Shown here in pieces: positions 16,875 to 26,120 of a DNA stretch of 64,000 nt. Origin of the DNA: Roseibium suaedae (lineage in GTDB: Bacteria > Pseudomonadota > Alphaproteobacteria > Rhizobiales > Stappiaceae); the NCBI RefSeq assembly GCF_900142725.1, contig NZ_FRBW01000004.1, positions 372,001-436,000 on the forward strand, in the 5' to 3' direction. The number at the start of each line of letters is the position of its first letter. Within the stretch, counting starts at the first letter, position 1. Below the pieces are notes generated by a model. That model ran no database searches. It saw nothing but the letters and a program-made list of their open reading frames with translations, and was not told where the DNA came from. The position numbers and the translations under genes are program-made.

Positions 16875-19442
16875 TCAGAGATTGCGAAGCACAGGCGCCG
16901 GTTTCTCGCCGAGAACTTTCCAGGTGCCGATCAGGCCGAAGCTGACCGTCAGCACCAGCGCGATCAGGGCAGCTCCGACCGCCGTGAAGGGCAGAAGGGC
17001 GAAACTGCCATTCATAACCTGCGTGGTGACAAACCAGGCGGCAAGCCCACCGGCAACCATGGCGAAGACCGCGGTGGAAAGCCCGAGAATGGCGTATTCC
17101 AGCCCATAGGCGATCATCAGCCTGCGCCGCGTTGCCCCTAGTGTCTTCAGGATCACGGCATCGTAGATCCGGTTGCGGTGTCCGGCAGCCAGCGCCCCGG
17201 CCAGCACCAGAACACTGGCGATCAGCGTGATGGAGGACGCGCCCCGGATGGCCCAGGCGAGCTGTTCCACCAGATCATTGACCTGAGAAATCGCGTCCTT
17301 CACCCGGATCGCCGTCACCGTCGGGAAGGCATTGGCCACCTTGCGCAGAAGGTCCAGTTCGGTTTCGGCCGGCACATCCAAATCCCAGGCGACGGTCATC
17401 AAATTTGCGTGTGGTGCCCCCGCAAAGGTGTTGGGCGAGAAGACCATGACGAAATTGATCGAGAGCGACCGCCACTCGACCTTCCTTGTATTGGCAATCT
17501 CGGCCGTGATTTCCCGGCCCAGAACATTGACGGTCACCTCGTCGCCGATCTTGAGGCCAAGATCGCGGGCAGCCTCATCCTCGAAGGACACGAGCGGCTT
17601 GCCGGAATAGCCCTCCGGCCACCAGTCCCCGGTCACCAGCTTGGAGTTTTCCGGCAGCTTGTCCTCATAGGTGATGCCGCGGTCGCCGCGCAGGATCCAG
17701 GCAGAGTTGGGCGGTGCCTGGATTTCTTCCACCGGCACGCCCTTCAGGCTGACCAGCCTTCCGCGCAGCATGGGTACGCTCACCAGCTTTGTGCCGGTGG
17801 TCTCCTTCGAGACGAGGGTCTGGAAGGCGTCCCGTTCGCTGTTCTGGATGTCCAGGAAGAAGAAGCTCGGCGCTTCCTCCGCGATTGTCGAGGTGAGTTC
17901 CCGGCGCAGATTGCCGTCGATCAAGGCGATGGCCACCAGCAGCGACAGCCCCAGCCCGAGCGACAGGACCACGGACGGGGTCAGGGCGCCGGGGCGGTGG
18001 ATGTTGGCAATTGCAAGCCGCAGCTCCGTCGATTTCTGCGGCGGCATCTTGCGGGCAGCGGACATGATCATCCGGGCGACGACAACCAGCAGCAGGAAAG
18101 CGATGGCGGAGGCGGCGATATAGATCAGCGCGATGCGCAGATCATAGGCAAGAAGCAGGGCGATGGCGCAAAGGGCCGCCGTCATGGCAGCGGTTGCGAC
18201 CAGATAGCGTTTGCGCGGCAGGCGGGGGCCGCCCGCGACAATATCTCGGAAAAGGGCGGTCGGCGGCACGTCGTGAGCCCGGCCCAGCGGCCAGAGCGCA
18301 AAGGCGAGCGCGGTCAGGAAGCCATAGAGCAGACCAAGGCCCAGTTCGGCCGGGTAGAGGCTGGTCTCGAGCGCGACCGGCAAGACGCCGGAAAGGGCAG
18401 CTGCGGCGGCGAAGGGAATGATCGCCCCGACGACAAGCCCGATGGCAATGCCGATGGCCGCCAGGCAGAGCATCTGCACCAGATAGATCTGGAAGACGAA
18501 GCCTCCGGTCGCGCCAAGGCACTTGAAGCTGGCAATGACCTCGCGCTTGGTCTCGAGGAAGGCCCGGATGGCATTGGCAACACCCACGCCGCCGACGACC
18601 AGGGCCGTCAGGCCGACAAGGGTGAGAAACTGTGCGAAGCGGTCGATATTCCGCTGCAGGCCGGGTGCGGCATTGACCCGCGAGCGGATTCGCCAGCCGG
18701 CCTTGGGATAGGCCTCTTCCGTGCTCTCGATCAGGCTCTTCAAGCCCTCGTCATCAACGGGGCTTGCCAGTTTCACCCGGTAGTTCCAGCGGGCAAGGCT
18801 GCCTGGCTGGATCAGGCCAGTGTCCGCCAGCGCGCCTTCCGAGATCATCAGGCGCGGACCGAACTCCATTCCTTCGGCGAGCTTGTCCGGTTCCTTGGCA
18901 ATCACGCCGGTGATGCGGACATTTGTCCGGCCAAGGGCAATGGTGTCGCCCTTCTTGATGTTCAGCCGCGAGAGCAGGGAAGGATCAGCGGCAGCGCCCC
19001 ACTCCCCGTTTGTTTTCTCAAGCACGGTTTGCAGCGGCTGGCCGTCGTCCAGGTCCAGCGTTCCATAGAGCGGATAGGCATCATCGGCGGTCTTCAGCTC
19101 CACTATGGTCTGGTCGGAGCTGTCGGTGGTCCGTGCCATGGCCCTGAGGGTGATGGCTCTGGAGGTGGTGCCGAGACTGTCCAGATAGGCCGTCTCCTCG
19201 GGAGCCGCCTCCCGGAGCACCAGCGAAAAGGCCAGATCGCCGCCCAGAATGGACTGGCCTTCCGAGGAAATGCCCTCCGTCAGCGCACGGGACACCGAGG
19301 TTACGCCTGCGATTGCGGCAACGCCCAGGGCGATGCAGGCGATGAAGATGTAAAAACCCTTCAGGCCGCCGCGCAATTCGCGCAGGGCAAAACGGACGGC
19401 AAGGGAAAAGCCGGGCGAGGCGGCAGGGCGGGCCGCGCTCAT
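16875..19442 (-). CDS. ABC transporter permease, FtsX-like/YbbP type
   Basis: An 855-residue membrane protein with two FtsX repeats: ~10 hydrophobic segments in an MacB/YbbP-type arrangement, one N-terminal, a cluster around residues 255-490 and a final cluster near 720-840. Large extracytoplasmic domains lie between. E. coli YbbP is the closest well-known layout. The start overlaps the stop of the ATPase gene by four bases (ATGA), so the two form one unit. Type VII ABC systems of this kind act mechanically on envelope substrates rather than carrying solutes; substrate here unknown. Confidence 0.88.
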   Translation of the reverse strand: MSAARPAASPGFSLAVRFALRELRGGLKGFYIFIACIALGVAAIAGVTSVSRALTEGISSEGQSILGGDLAFSLVLREAAPEETAYLDSLGTTSRAITLRAMARTTDSSDQTIVELKTADDAYPLYGTLDLDDGQPLQTVLEKTNGEWGAAADPSLLSRLNIKKGDTIALGRTNVRITGVIAKEPDKLAEGMEFGPRLMISEGALADTGLIQPGSLARWNYRVKLASPVDDEGLKSLIESTEEAYPKAGWRIRSRVNAAPGLQRNIDRFAQFLTLVGLTALVVGGVGVANAIRAFLETKREVIASFKCLGATGGFVFQIYLVQMLCLAAIGIAIGLVVGAIIPFAAAAALSGVLPVALETSLYPAELGLGLLYGFLTALAFALWPLGRAHDVPPTALFRDIVAGGPRLPRKRYLVATAAMTAALCAIALLLAYDLRIALIYIAASAIAFLLLVVVARMIMSAARKMPPQKSTELRLAIANIHRPGALTPSVVLSLGLGLSLLVAIALIDGNLRRELTSTIAEEAPSFFFLDIQNSERDAFQTLVSKETTGTKLVSVPMLRGRLVSLKGVPVEEIQAPPNSAWILRGDRGITYEDKLPENSKLVTGDWWPEGYSGKPLVSFEDEAARDLGLKIGDEVTVNVLGREITAEIANTRKVEWRSLSINFVMVFSPNTFAGAPHANLMTVAWDLDVPAETELDLLRKVANAFPTVTAIRVKDAISQVNDLVEQLAWAIRGASSITLIASVLVLAGALAAGHRNRIYDAVILKTLGATRRRLMIAYGLEYAILGLSTAVFAMVAGGLAAWFVTTQVMNGSFALLPFTAVGAALIALVLTVSFGLIGTWKVLGEKPAPVLRNL

Positions 19443-20155
19443 GCAGGTACCTCTTCGGCGGAGATCTGGTGAGGCTGGTCTTCCTGCTCGATCTCGCCGG
19501 AGCGCACGCGGATCATTCGGTCGCAGCGGCGGGCCAGAGCCGGATCGTGGGTGACGAGAACCAGCGTCATGTTGCGGGCTTTCTGGGCCGAGAACATCAA
19601 TTCGACAATCTGGTTGCCGGTGCTTTCGTCCAGGTTGCCGGTCGGCTCGTCCGCAATGAGGATCTTCGGTTCCACCACAAGCGCCCGCGCCACGGCCACG
19701 CGCTGCTGTTCACCGCCGGACATCTGCGCCGGATAATGGTGCAGGCGATGGCTGAGGCCTACGGCCTCGAGTTCGCGGGTCGCCTTGGAAAAGGCCTCCC
19801 TGTCGCCTGCAAGCTCCAGCGGAACCGCAACGTTTTCAAGGGCCGTCATGTTGGGAACAAGGTGGAACGACTGAAAGATGATGCCGACATTCTGGCCGCG
19901 GAAGCGGGCAAGACCGTCTTCGCTCAACGGAGACAGATCCGTTCCGGCCACCCGCACGCTGCCCTTGTCCGCCCGCTCCAGTCCGGCCATGACCATCAGC
20001 AGCGTGGACTTGCCCGATCCGGACGGGCCGATCAGCCCGACGGCCGTGCCTTGTTCAATGGCAAGGTCGATGCCCTTGAGGATGTGGACCCTTCCGGCGC
20101 CCTCGCCGAGGCTGAGATGAACATTCTGGAGAGCGATCGCGGAAAGTGCTGTCAT
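19439..20155 (-). CDS. ABC transporter ATP-binding protein, YbbA/LolD type
   Basis: A 238-residue ATPase: Walker A GPSGSGKSTLL (residues about 40-50), Q-loop near IIFQSFHLVPNMTALENV, signature MSGGEQQRVAVARAL, Walker B ILIADEPTGNLDEST and switch VLVTHDPALA. NLDxxTG after Walker B is the hallmark of the LolD/MacB/YbbA group. It is transcribed ahead of and coupled to the 855-residue permease. The esterase gene on the opposite strand (TesA-like) completes the ybbA-ybbP-tesA arrangement of E. coli. Confidence 0.92.
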   Translation of the reverse strand: MTALSAIALQNVHLSLGEGAGRVHILKGIDLAIEQGTAVGLIGPSGSGKSTLLMVMAGLERADKGSVRVAGTDLSPLSEDGLARFRGQNVGIIFQSFHLVPNMTALENVAVPLELAGDREAFSKATRELEAVGLSHRLHHYPAQMSGGEQQRVAVARALVVEPKILIADEPTGNLDESTGNQIVELMFSAQKARNMTLVLVTHDPALARRCDRMIRVRSGEIEQEDQPHQISAEEVPA

Positions 20156-20294
20156 GCTGCCTGCCGTATTCTATGCACCGGGGCCGGTGAATTGATATTT
20201 CTGCTCGGCTGGAACGAAGAAGCCTCACGGTCTTCCTTGTCTTTTGAGCATCTGCGACCATATGGGACCCGATATCATCAAGATCCAGACCGTC

Positions 20295-20930
20295 ATGCGC
20301 CTCAAATTGTATCAGCTTGTCGCCATTCTGGCGTCTATCCTTTGCCTTTCTGTCTCCGCGCAGGCCGACCCGCTCAAGCTGGTCGTGCTGGGAGACAGCT
20401 TGTCCGCAGGCTATCAGCTAGGGGCGGGCGAAGGCTTTCCCGAGCAGCTGCAGAAGGCCCTGCGGGAAAAGGGGCATGACGTAGAAGTGATCAATGCGGG
20501 CGTTTCCGGCGACACGTCAAGCGGTGGGCTTTCCCGTCTTGACTGGTCTGTCGGGCCTGATGCGGACGCGGTGATCGTTGAGCTCGGCGCCAACGACATG
20601 CTCCGGGCGATCCCGCCGCAAAAGACGCGGGAGAACATTGAGGCCATCGTCGGGGGGCTGACGCAGCGGGGCGTTGCGGTGCTGGTCGCCGGCATGATGG
20701 CGCAGCGCAATCTGGGCGACGACTATGCGGAAGCCTTCGATCCCATCTTCCCGGAGGTCGCCAAGGCCCATGACGCGCTGCTTTATCCCTTCTTCCTCGA
20801 AGGGGTGGCTCTCAATCCCGATCTCAATCTGTCCGACGGCATGCATCCCAATGCGGAGGGCGTTTCCGTCATGGTGCGGAATATGCTACCCATCGTGGAA
20901 ACCCTCCTGAAACAGGCTTCCGCGTCCTGA
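20295..20930 (+). CDS. Arylesterase / TesA-like SGNH hydrolase
   Basis: Secreted (periplasmic) GDSL-family esterase, 211 residues from the chosen start. A signal peptide (hydrophobic core then SVSAQADP) leads the protein. The catalytic Ser lies in block I GDSLSAGY, block III is GANDMLR, and the Asp/His pair is in DGMHPNAEG. Homologous to E. coli TesA (thioesterase I/protease I/lysophospholipase L1). An alternative ATG at 20262 would add 11 residues before the signal peptide. It is divergent from the YbbA-like ATPase gene. Confidence 0.9.
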   Translation: MRLKLYQLVAILASILCLSVSAQADPLKLVVLGDSLSAGYQLGAGEGFPEQLQKALREKGHDVEVINAGVSGDTSSGGLSRLDWSVGPDADAVIVELGANDMLRAIPPQKTRENIEAIVGGLTQRGVAVLVAGMMAQRNLGDDYAEAFDPIFPEVAKAHDALLYPFFLEGVALNPDLNLSDGMHPNAEGVSVMVRNMLPIVETLLKQASAS

Positions 20931-21006
20931 GGACCGAGCCTGTCTCTCCCAAAACATGCGTCCCCGGCCCCGTTGCCTGGATGTCCGAACAAGAGAGGAT
21001 CCTTCC

Positions 21007-22059
21007 ATGGATTACCGTCCCCTTGGCCGTACCGGTCTGAACGTCAGCTCCCTGTGCCTTGGCACCATGACCTGGGGGGAGCAGAACACGGAAGCCGAAG
21101 GCCATGCGCAGATGGATCTGGCGCTGGACCGCGGCGTCAATTTCTTTGATACGGCAGAGCTTTATCCGATCCCGCGCAATCCGGAGACCCAAGGTCGTAC
21201 CGAGCGGATCATCGGCACCTGGATGAAGCAGCGCGGTACCCGCGACAAGATCGTTCTGGCGACCAAGGTGGTAGGCCGCTCCGACGCGACCTGGTTCCGT
21301 AAAGATGGCTCCGAGAGCCGCCTGACCCGTGCCCAGATCGAGGAAGCCATCGATCAGAGCCTGCGTAACCTCCAGACCGACTATGTTGATCTCTATCAGG
21401 TTCATTGGCCGGACCGGAACACCACCGGTTTCGGCGCAAACCCGACCCGCTGGAACGATCCGGAACCGGCCGGGGACGAGAATTCCATCGAAAGCACGCT
21501 TGAGGTTCTGGGCGATCTGGTGAAGGCCGGCAAGGTCCGCCACGTCGGCATTTCGAATGAATCGGCCTGGGGCACCATGCAGTATCTGAAGGCGTCGGAC
21601 ATGCGCGGCCTGCCGCGTGTTGCGTCGATCCAGAACGCCTATTCCCTGGTCAACCGCACCTTCGAAACGGCGCTGGCCGAGATTGCCGTTCGCGAAGATG
21701 TCGGCCTTCTGGCCTATTCCGCTCTTGCCCAGGGCTACCTCACCGGCAAGTACCGGGATGGCGCCCTGCCGCAGGGCGCGCGCAAGACGCTCTTCAACAT
21801 GATGCAGCGCTATGAGCGTCCGGGCGCTTCCGAGGCGATCAACGACTATGTCGATCTGGCAAGGGAGGCCGGCCTTGATCCGGCGATGATGGCGATTGCT
21901 TTCGCTCAGTCCCGCAGCTTCGTGACCTCCGTCATCCTCGGCGCCACCCGGCGCGAACAGCTTGAGGTCGATCTGGATGCCGCAGATCTGATCCTCTCCG
22001 ACGATGTTCTGAAGCGGATCGACGAGATCCATCAGTGCCGCGGCAATCCCTGCCCGTAA
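21007..22059 (+). CDS. Aldo/keto reductase (Tas-like)
   Basis: NADP-dependent oxidoreductase of the AKR superfamily (350 aa). Catalytic Tyr lies in FFDTAELYPIP, Lys in VLATKVVG and His in YQVHWPDR; the C-terminal VTSVILGATRREQL binds cofactor. YPIPRNPET and the HWPDRNT loop are like E. coli Tas/YajO. Substrate unknown. GAGAGGATCCTTCC before the ATG is a good ribosome-binding site; sequence upstream in the same frame is not conserved. Confidence 0.9.
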   Translation: MDYRPLGRTGLNVSSLCLGTMTWGEQNTEAEGHAQMDLALDRGVNFFDTAELYPIPRNPETQGRTERIIGTWMKQRGTRDKIVLATKVVGRSDATWFRKDGSESRLTRAQIEEAIDQSLRNLQTDYVDLYQVHWPDRNTTGFGANPTRWNDPEPAGDENSIESTLEVLGDLVKAGKVRHVGISNESAWGTMQYLKASDMRGLPRVASIQNAYSLVNRTFETALAEIAVREDVGLLAYSALAQGYLTGKYRDGALPQGARKTLFNMMQRYERPGASEAINDYVDLAREAGLDPAMMAIAFAQSRSFVTSVILGATRREQLEVDLDAADLILSDDVLKRIDEIHQCRGNPCP

Positions 22060-22162
22060 AACGAGGGCTTTGTTCGGGAATGCGGATGTGACCGGTGTGA
22101 AGCCGATGCGCCGCATTCCCGGCGTGCTCTCTCGAATAATGTCTTCGCACGTTCGGTTTGCC

Positions 22163-22293
22163 GCCCATCCTTCGAGACACCGCTTCGCGGTTCCTCAGGA
22201 TGAGGGTGTTGTGTTGATGGTCTGTAAGAAAAAGCTCTGGCATCTATGCCCCTCATCCTGAGGAGGGCCGAAGGCCCGTCTCGAAGGATGGGC
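22163..22293. repeat. REP-like element, second copy (family 1), units in opposite order
   Basis: Two inverted units (22163-22206 and 22251-22293) of the same sequence as in 2855-2963 (CCATCCTTCGAGAC ... TCCTCAGGATGAGG), with inner hairpins CACCGC-TTC-GCGGT and GGGCC-GAA-GGCCC, separated by a 44-base loop. It lies in a 523-base gap between the aldo/keto reductase and thpR; I see no gene in the rest of that gap. Confidence 0.85.
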
Positions 22294-22582
22294 CGCTTGC
22301 AAAGCGTGCCGGATCCAAGCGGTGGCAGATTTGAGAAGTGCTTTGCGTGATGCCTTTTGTTTCTGTTTTTGAGAGCGGGAGAGAGTTGGCGGTGGGCCAT
22401 TTGGCTCATCGCAACCTGCTCCCCGAAAAGAGAATCACTTTGCGCATTTGGGGCTGTTTTCCGCCAATGACGCGCTGCAGCATTCTTATCCAATAGCAAA
22501 AACAAGACCTTGCAGTTTTGTCTTGCGCTGAGTCCCGAGTTGATTCCTCATGGAATGATCGGGAACAGCGGAGGGCAGATCC

Positions 22583-23143
22583 ATGCCGCGACTGTTTACA
22601 GGTCTTGAGATTCCGGCCCAGACGGGTCTCATGCTTTCTTTGCTCCGGGGAGGCCTTCGGGGCTCCCGATGGATCGATCCGGAAAACTATCACATCACCT
22701 TGCGCTTCATCGGAGACATCGATGACCGGGCTGCCGATGAACTGGCAGCAGGGCTCGACCGTATCCGGCGCAAGCCCGTGGAGGTCCGGCTCGACGGTCT
22801 TGGCTCCTTCGGCAATGGCAAGCCTCACGCGGTCTTTGCCAGAGTTGCTCCCACACCGGCCCTGATCGAATTACAGGCGGAACAGGAGAGGCTGTGCCAG
22901 CGGCTCCATCTGCCCGGCGACAAGCGCAAGTTCACGCCGCATGTGACCCTGGCCCGCTGCCGCACGTCTACAAATGCGGATGTGGCCCGCTGGCTGATGG
23001 AGCGGGGTGGCTTTCAGGCGGTGCCCTTCATCGCGGCCCGCTTCGTGCTCTTCTCCGCCCGCGAAAGCGTTGGCGGTGGTCCCTACCTGGTGGAAGAGGC
23101 CTATCCGCTGGAGGAAGAGCGAGAAGTCTTTGCCGCCTATTGA
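22583..23143 (+). CDS. thpR: RNA 2',3'-cyclic phosphodiesterase
   Basis: 2H phosphoesterase of the LigT/ThpR family (186 aa) acting on 2',3'-cyclic phosphate RNA ends. The two catalytic motifs are visible: HITLRFIG at about residues 38-45 and HVTLARC at about residues 120-126. Length and the FTGLEIPAQ start fit the family. It is isolated, with a long upstream gap and a convergent glycosyltransferase gene downstream. Confidence 0.92.
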   Translation: MPRLFTGLEIPAQTGLMLSLLRGGLRGSRWIDPENYHITLRFIGDIDDRAADELAAGLDRIRRKPVEVRLDGLGSFGNGKPHAVFARVAPTPALIELQAEQERLCQRLHLPGDKRKFTPHVTLARCRTSTNADVARWLMERGGFQAVPFIAARFVLFSARESVGGGPYLVEEAYPLEEEREVFAAY

Positions 23144-23242
23144 GAGAGGCGGGGAGCTTCTGTTCTCTTCGTCTCAGCAAAGATCGTTCCGTTGCGGGCT
23201 GATGGGGGCAGCACGCAGACCTTGTGATTTCAGGCGGGCCGC

Positions 23243-24427
23243 TCACCTCAAAAGCGACCGGTAGACATCCAGCGTTGCCGAGCACATCGCGCTCAGGGAA
23301 AAGCTCTTGCTCACATGGGCAAGCGCCCGGGCCACGAGCGCCTCCCGCTGGCCTTCCGGCAGGTCCAGCGCATGCCGCAGGGCGCTTGCGAGCGCTTCCG
23401 CATCCCCAGGGGGCACGCGCCAGCCGGTGCGCTGGTCTTCCGGCACTTCCGGCGGGGCCAGAACGGTTTCCGGCACGGCGCCGAGATTGCTGACGATCAC
23501 CGGCACATGTCCCGCCTGGGCTTCCACGGCCGCCCGTCCGAAGGCTTCCGGCTCGATGGAGGCGACCACAGCCACATCCGCCAGGGCCATCGCCGCCGGG
23601 ACATCCGCGCAATGGCCGGGCAGTAGCACCTGATCCTCCAGGCCATGCCGGACGATCTGGTCCTTCAGACCGGAAAGATAGCTGTCTCTCCCCTGGGCAT
23701 CGCCTGCCAGCACGGCAACGGTCCGGCTGTCTCCCGCCTGTTTCAGCTGCGCCATGGCGTCGATGATGATGCCCTGGCCTTTCCAGTTGGTCAGGCGGGC
23801 GAGATTGACCACCACCGGACGGCCCGGCTCAAGACCCCAGGCGGCGGCCAGCGCTTCCTTCCGCTCTGTACTGATGGAGGCGGGCGCCAGGCTTTCCAGG
23901 TCCGATCCCCGGTGAATGACGGTGATCCTGTCCTTGGCAAAGGGGTGCCGGTCCATGATCAGGCTCGCCGTATAATGGGAATTGGCGATCACCCGGTCGG
24001 CGCGGGCCATGACCGAATTGTAGAAGGCTTTGAAGGCGTTCGATTGATTGTAGATGCCGTGATAGGTGGTCACGAAGGGCAGTTTCTCCCGCCGTGATGC
24101 CCATAGCGCCGACCAGGCCGGTGCCCGGCTGCGGGCATGAACCAGGCTGACCTTGTGCTTGCGGATCACCTCCTGCAGCCGCGCCGCATTGCGCCAGAGC
24201 GTCAGCGGGTTCTTGGACTTGACCGGCAAGGTGATGTGGATCGCTCCGAGAGCCTCCAGCTCCGGCACCAGCCGTCCCCCCTGGCTGACCACGACGGCCG
24301 TCCAGCCCGCCGCGAGGATGGCGGCGGCCACATCCACCGTTGTGCGCTCCGCTCCACCCGTTTCCAGATCCGGAATGACCTGCAGGATCACGGGGGCATT
24401 GGCGCGGGCGGAAGAACTGGTCTGCAC
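23243..24427 (-). CDS. Glycosyltransferase family 4 (GT-B) protein
   Basis: A 394-residue GT-B glycosyltransferase. The N-terminal domain starts ILQVIPDLETGGAERTTV, the nucleotide-sugar domain has VVNLARLTNWKGQ and near residue 300 the conserved EPEAFGRAAVEAQAGHVPVI (the EX7E motif). Such enzymes build lipopolysaccharide or other surface sugars. Start is GTG at 24427. It is divergent from the hydrolase gene and has no sugar genes nearby, so the acceptor is unknown. Confidence 0.88.
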   Translation of the reverse strand: MQTSSSARANAPVILQVIPDLETGGAERTTVDVAAAILAAGWTAVVVSQGGRLVPELEALGAIHITLPVKSKNPLTLWRNAARLQEVIRKHKVSLVHARSRAPAWSALWASRREKLPFVTTYHGIYNQSNAFKAFYNSVMARADRVIANSHYTASLIMDRHPFAKDRITVIHRGSDLESLAPASISTERKEALAAAWGLEPGRPVVVNLARLTNWKGQGIIIDAMAQLKQAGDSRTVAVLAGDAQGRDSYLSGLKDQIVRHGLEDQVLLPGHCADVPAAMALADVAVVASIEPEAFGRAAVEAQAGHVPVIVSNLGAVPETVLAPPEVPEDQRTGWRVPPGDAEALASALRHALDLPEGQREALVARALAHVSKSFSLSAMCSATLDVYRSLLR

Positions 24428-24525
24428 GGGGCGGCTCCGGTCTGGATATCAGCTTCGCCCTTCTCAGGACGCTTCGCCTGTGCCAGAAACCCCGGATCAG
24501 ACGGACAGTACGGCAGAGCCATAAT

Positions 24526-25323
24526 ATGCAGGAACAAGATCCGCAATTCATCACCGCTGGAAAAACCGGCGCTGAGCGTCAGATCGCCGTGCTTCATCTG
24601 GAGGGTGCAGGTGCTGGTTCCGGACCTGGCCTGTTCTGGCTGTCCGGCTTCAAGTCCGACATGAGCGGCAGCAAGGCGCAGGCGCTTGCCGCCTTCGCCG
24701 CCCGGCGGGGCTGCTCCTGCACCCGGTTTGACTACACCGGTCACGGCCAGTCCGGCGGCCTTTTCGAGGATGCTTGCGTGTCCGACTGGCTGGAGGATGC
24801 CCGGGCGGCTTTTGAGCAGTTCTGCACTGGCCCGACGGTTCTGGTCGGGTCTTCCATGGGCGGCTGGATTGCCATGCTGCTGGCGCTCGCCTTGAAGGAG
24901 ACGGGCCTGATCAAGGGCATCGTGCTGATCGCCCCTGCCGCCGATTTCACCGAAGAGCTGATGTGGAAGCAGCGATTCACCGGCGAGATCCGCGAGACGA
25001 TCCTGCGCGACGGCCGCTGGCAGCAGCCCTCGGCCTATTCGGAAGATCCTTACGTGATTACAAGAAAGCTGATCGAGGACGGCCGCAACCATCTGATCCT
25101 GGGGCGCAGCCTTGAGATCGGCTGTCCTGTGACCATCCTGCAAGGGGCGCTGGACCCGGATGTGCCCTGGCAGCATGCGGTGCGCCTTGCCGAAGCGCTC
25201 CCCTCGGATGATGTCACCTTCACGCTCATTCCCGATGGCGATCACAGGCTGTCCCGGCCGGAGGATCTGGAACGGATCGAGCGGGCCGTGGCCGCTCTTC
25301 TGGACGAGGCGGCCCGACGCTGA
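24526..25323 (+). CDS. Alpha/beta hydrolase
   Basis: A 265-residue serine hydrolase. The nucleophile elbow is GSSMGGW (Ser around residue 107), with the oxyanion-hole segment GFKSDMSGSKA near residue 45, an Asp in LQGALDPDVPW and the terminal His in PDGDHRLSRPED. This resembles the palmitoyl-thioesterase (ABHD10-like) branch of carboxyl esterases, but the substrate cannot be given. It is followed after 7 bases by the convergent glycosylase gene. Confidence 0.88.
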   Translation: MQEQDPQFITAGKTGAERQIAVLHLEGAGAGSGPGLFWLSGFKSDMSGSKAQALAAFAARRGCSCTRFDYTGHGQSGGLFEDACVSDWLEDARAAFEQFCTGPTVLVGSSMGGWIAMLLALALKETGLIKGIVLIAPAADFTEELMWKQRFTGEIRETILRDGRWQQPSAYSEDPYVITRKLIEDGRNHLILGRSLEIGCPVTILQGALDPDVPWQHAVRLAEALPSDDVTFTLIPDGDHRLSRPEDLERIERAVAALLDEAARR

Positions 25324-25330
25324 CATCTGC

Positions 25331-25972
25331 TCAGAGCGGCAGGACGTCCTTGCCCTGTTTCATCTTGCGGTAATGCGCCCAAAGAAGCCGTGCAGCGACT
25401 GCGCGCCAGGGCGCCCAGTCCCCGGCGATCCTGTCCATTTCCTTGACCGATGGTCGTGCGTCCAGCTTGAAGATATCTGCAGCTGCCACTTGCAGAGCGA
25501 GGTCGCTGCTCGGGAAGACATCCGGGTGACCGGCGCAGAAAAGCAGGAAGATATCCGCGCTCCAGCGGCCAATACCTTTGATCCGGCAAAGCGCCGCATG
25601 GGCCTCTTCCGCCGGGCGGCTGGCAAGCCGGGCAGGGTCCAGCCCCTCTTCGCAGGCCTTGGCCATGGCGCGAAGCGTGGCTGTCTTGGCACGGGACATG
25701 CCGAGCGCCAGAAGCTCTTCATCGCTCACCCTGGCAAGTCCCGACGGATCCAGCGGCACGACCCGTTGCTCCAGCCTTGCAAAGATCGCCGAGGCGCTGG
25801 CAATGGAGAGCAGTTGGCCGGTGACGATATGGGCAAGCCCGGCAAAATCCGCTGGCCTGCGCCTCAGGGGCAGCGGGGCGAGCGTTTCAGCGAAAGAAGC
25901 CAGGCGCGGGTCGATCCTCACAAGGGCGGCGAGGCCGCGCTCGAGATCGGTTTCGGTTTCAATCGGCGTCAC
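25331..25972 (-). CDS. DNA-3-methyladenine glycosylase 2 family protein (AlkA-like)
   Basis: A 213-residue HhH-GPD base-excision glycosylase. The helix-hairpin-helix is LCRIKGIGRWSADIFLLF (residues about 132-149), and the catalytic Asp follows in FPSSDLALQ. It removes alkylated purines. It lacks the N-terminal TATA-like domain of E. coli AlkA and so is the short form. Divergent from gluQ. Confidence 0.9.
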   Translation of the reverse strand: MTPIETETDLERGLAALVRIDPRLASFAETLAPLPLRRRPADFAGLAHIVTGQLLSIASASAIFARLEQRVVPLDPSGLARVSDEELLALGMSRAKTATLRAMAKACEEGLDPARLASRPAEEAHAALCRIKGIGRWSADIFLLFCAGHPDVFPSSDLALQVAAADIFKLDARPSVKEMDRIAGDWAPWRAVAARLLWAHYRKMKQGKDVLPL

Positions 25973-26120
25973 GGCAGCTCTCTGGTCGCGGTCAAACGGC
26001 TTGTCCCATGGTCAGGGCCTGTTAGAAACGGAAGGCATCTTGTCCTTCAGGCTGGTCTATCATTCCTCAAGGCCCAATGCGCCTTCTTCCTTTCGTGCTG
26101 GCAACCCGGTTTCAGATCTG

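Noticed and set aside
17178-19472. 764-codon plus-strand frame opposite the YbbP-like permease
   Set aside because: Shadow of the permease gene; composition is typical of antisense reading of a membrane protein gene.
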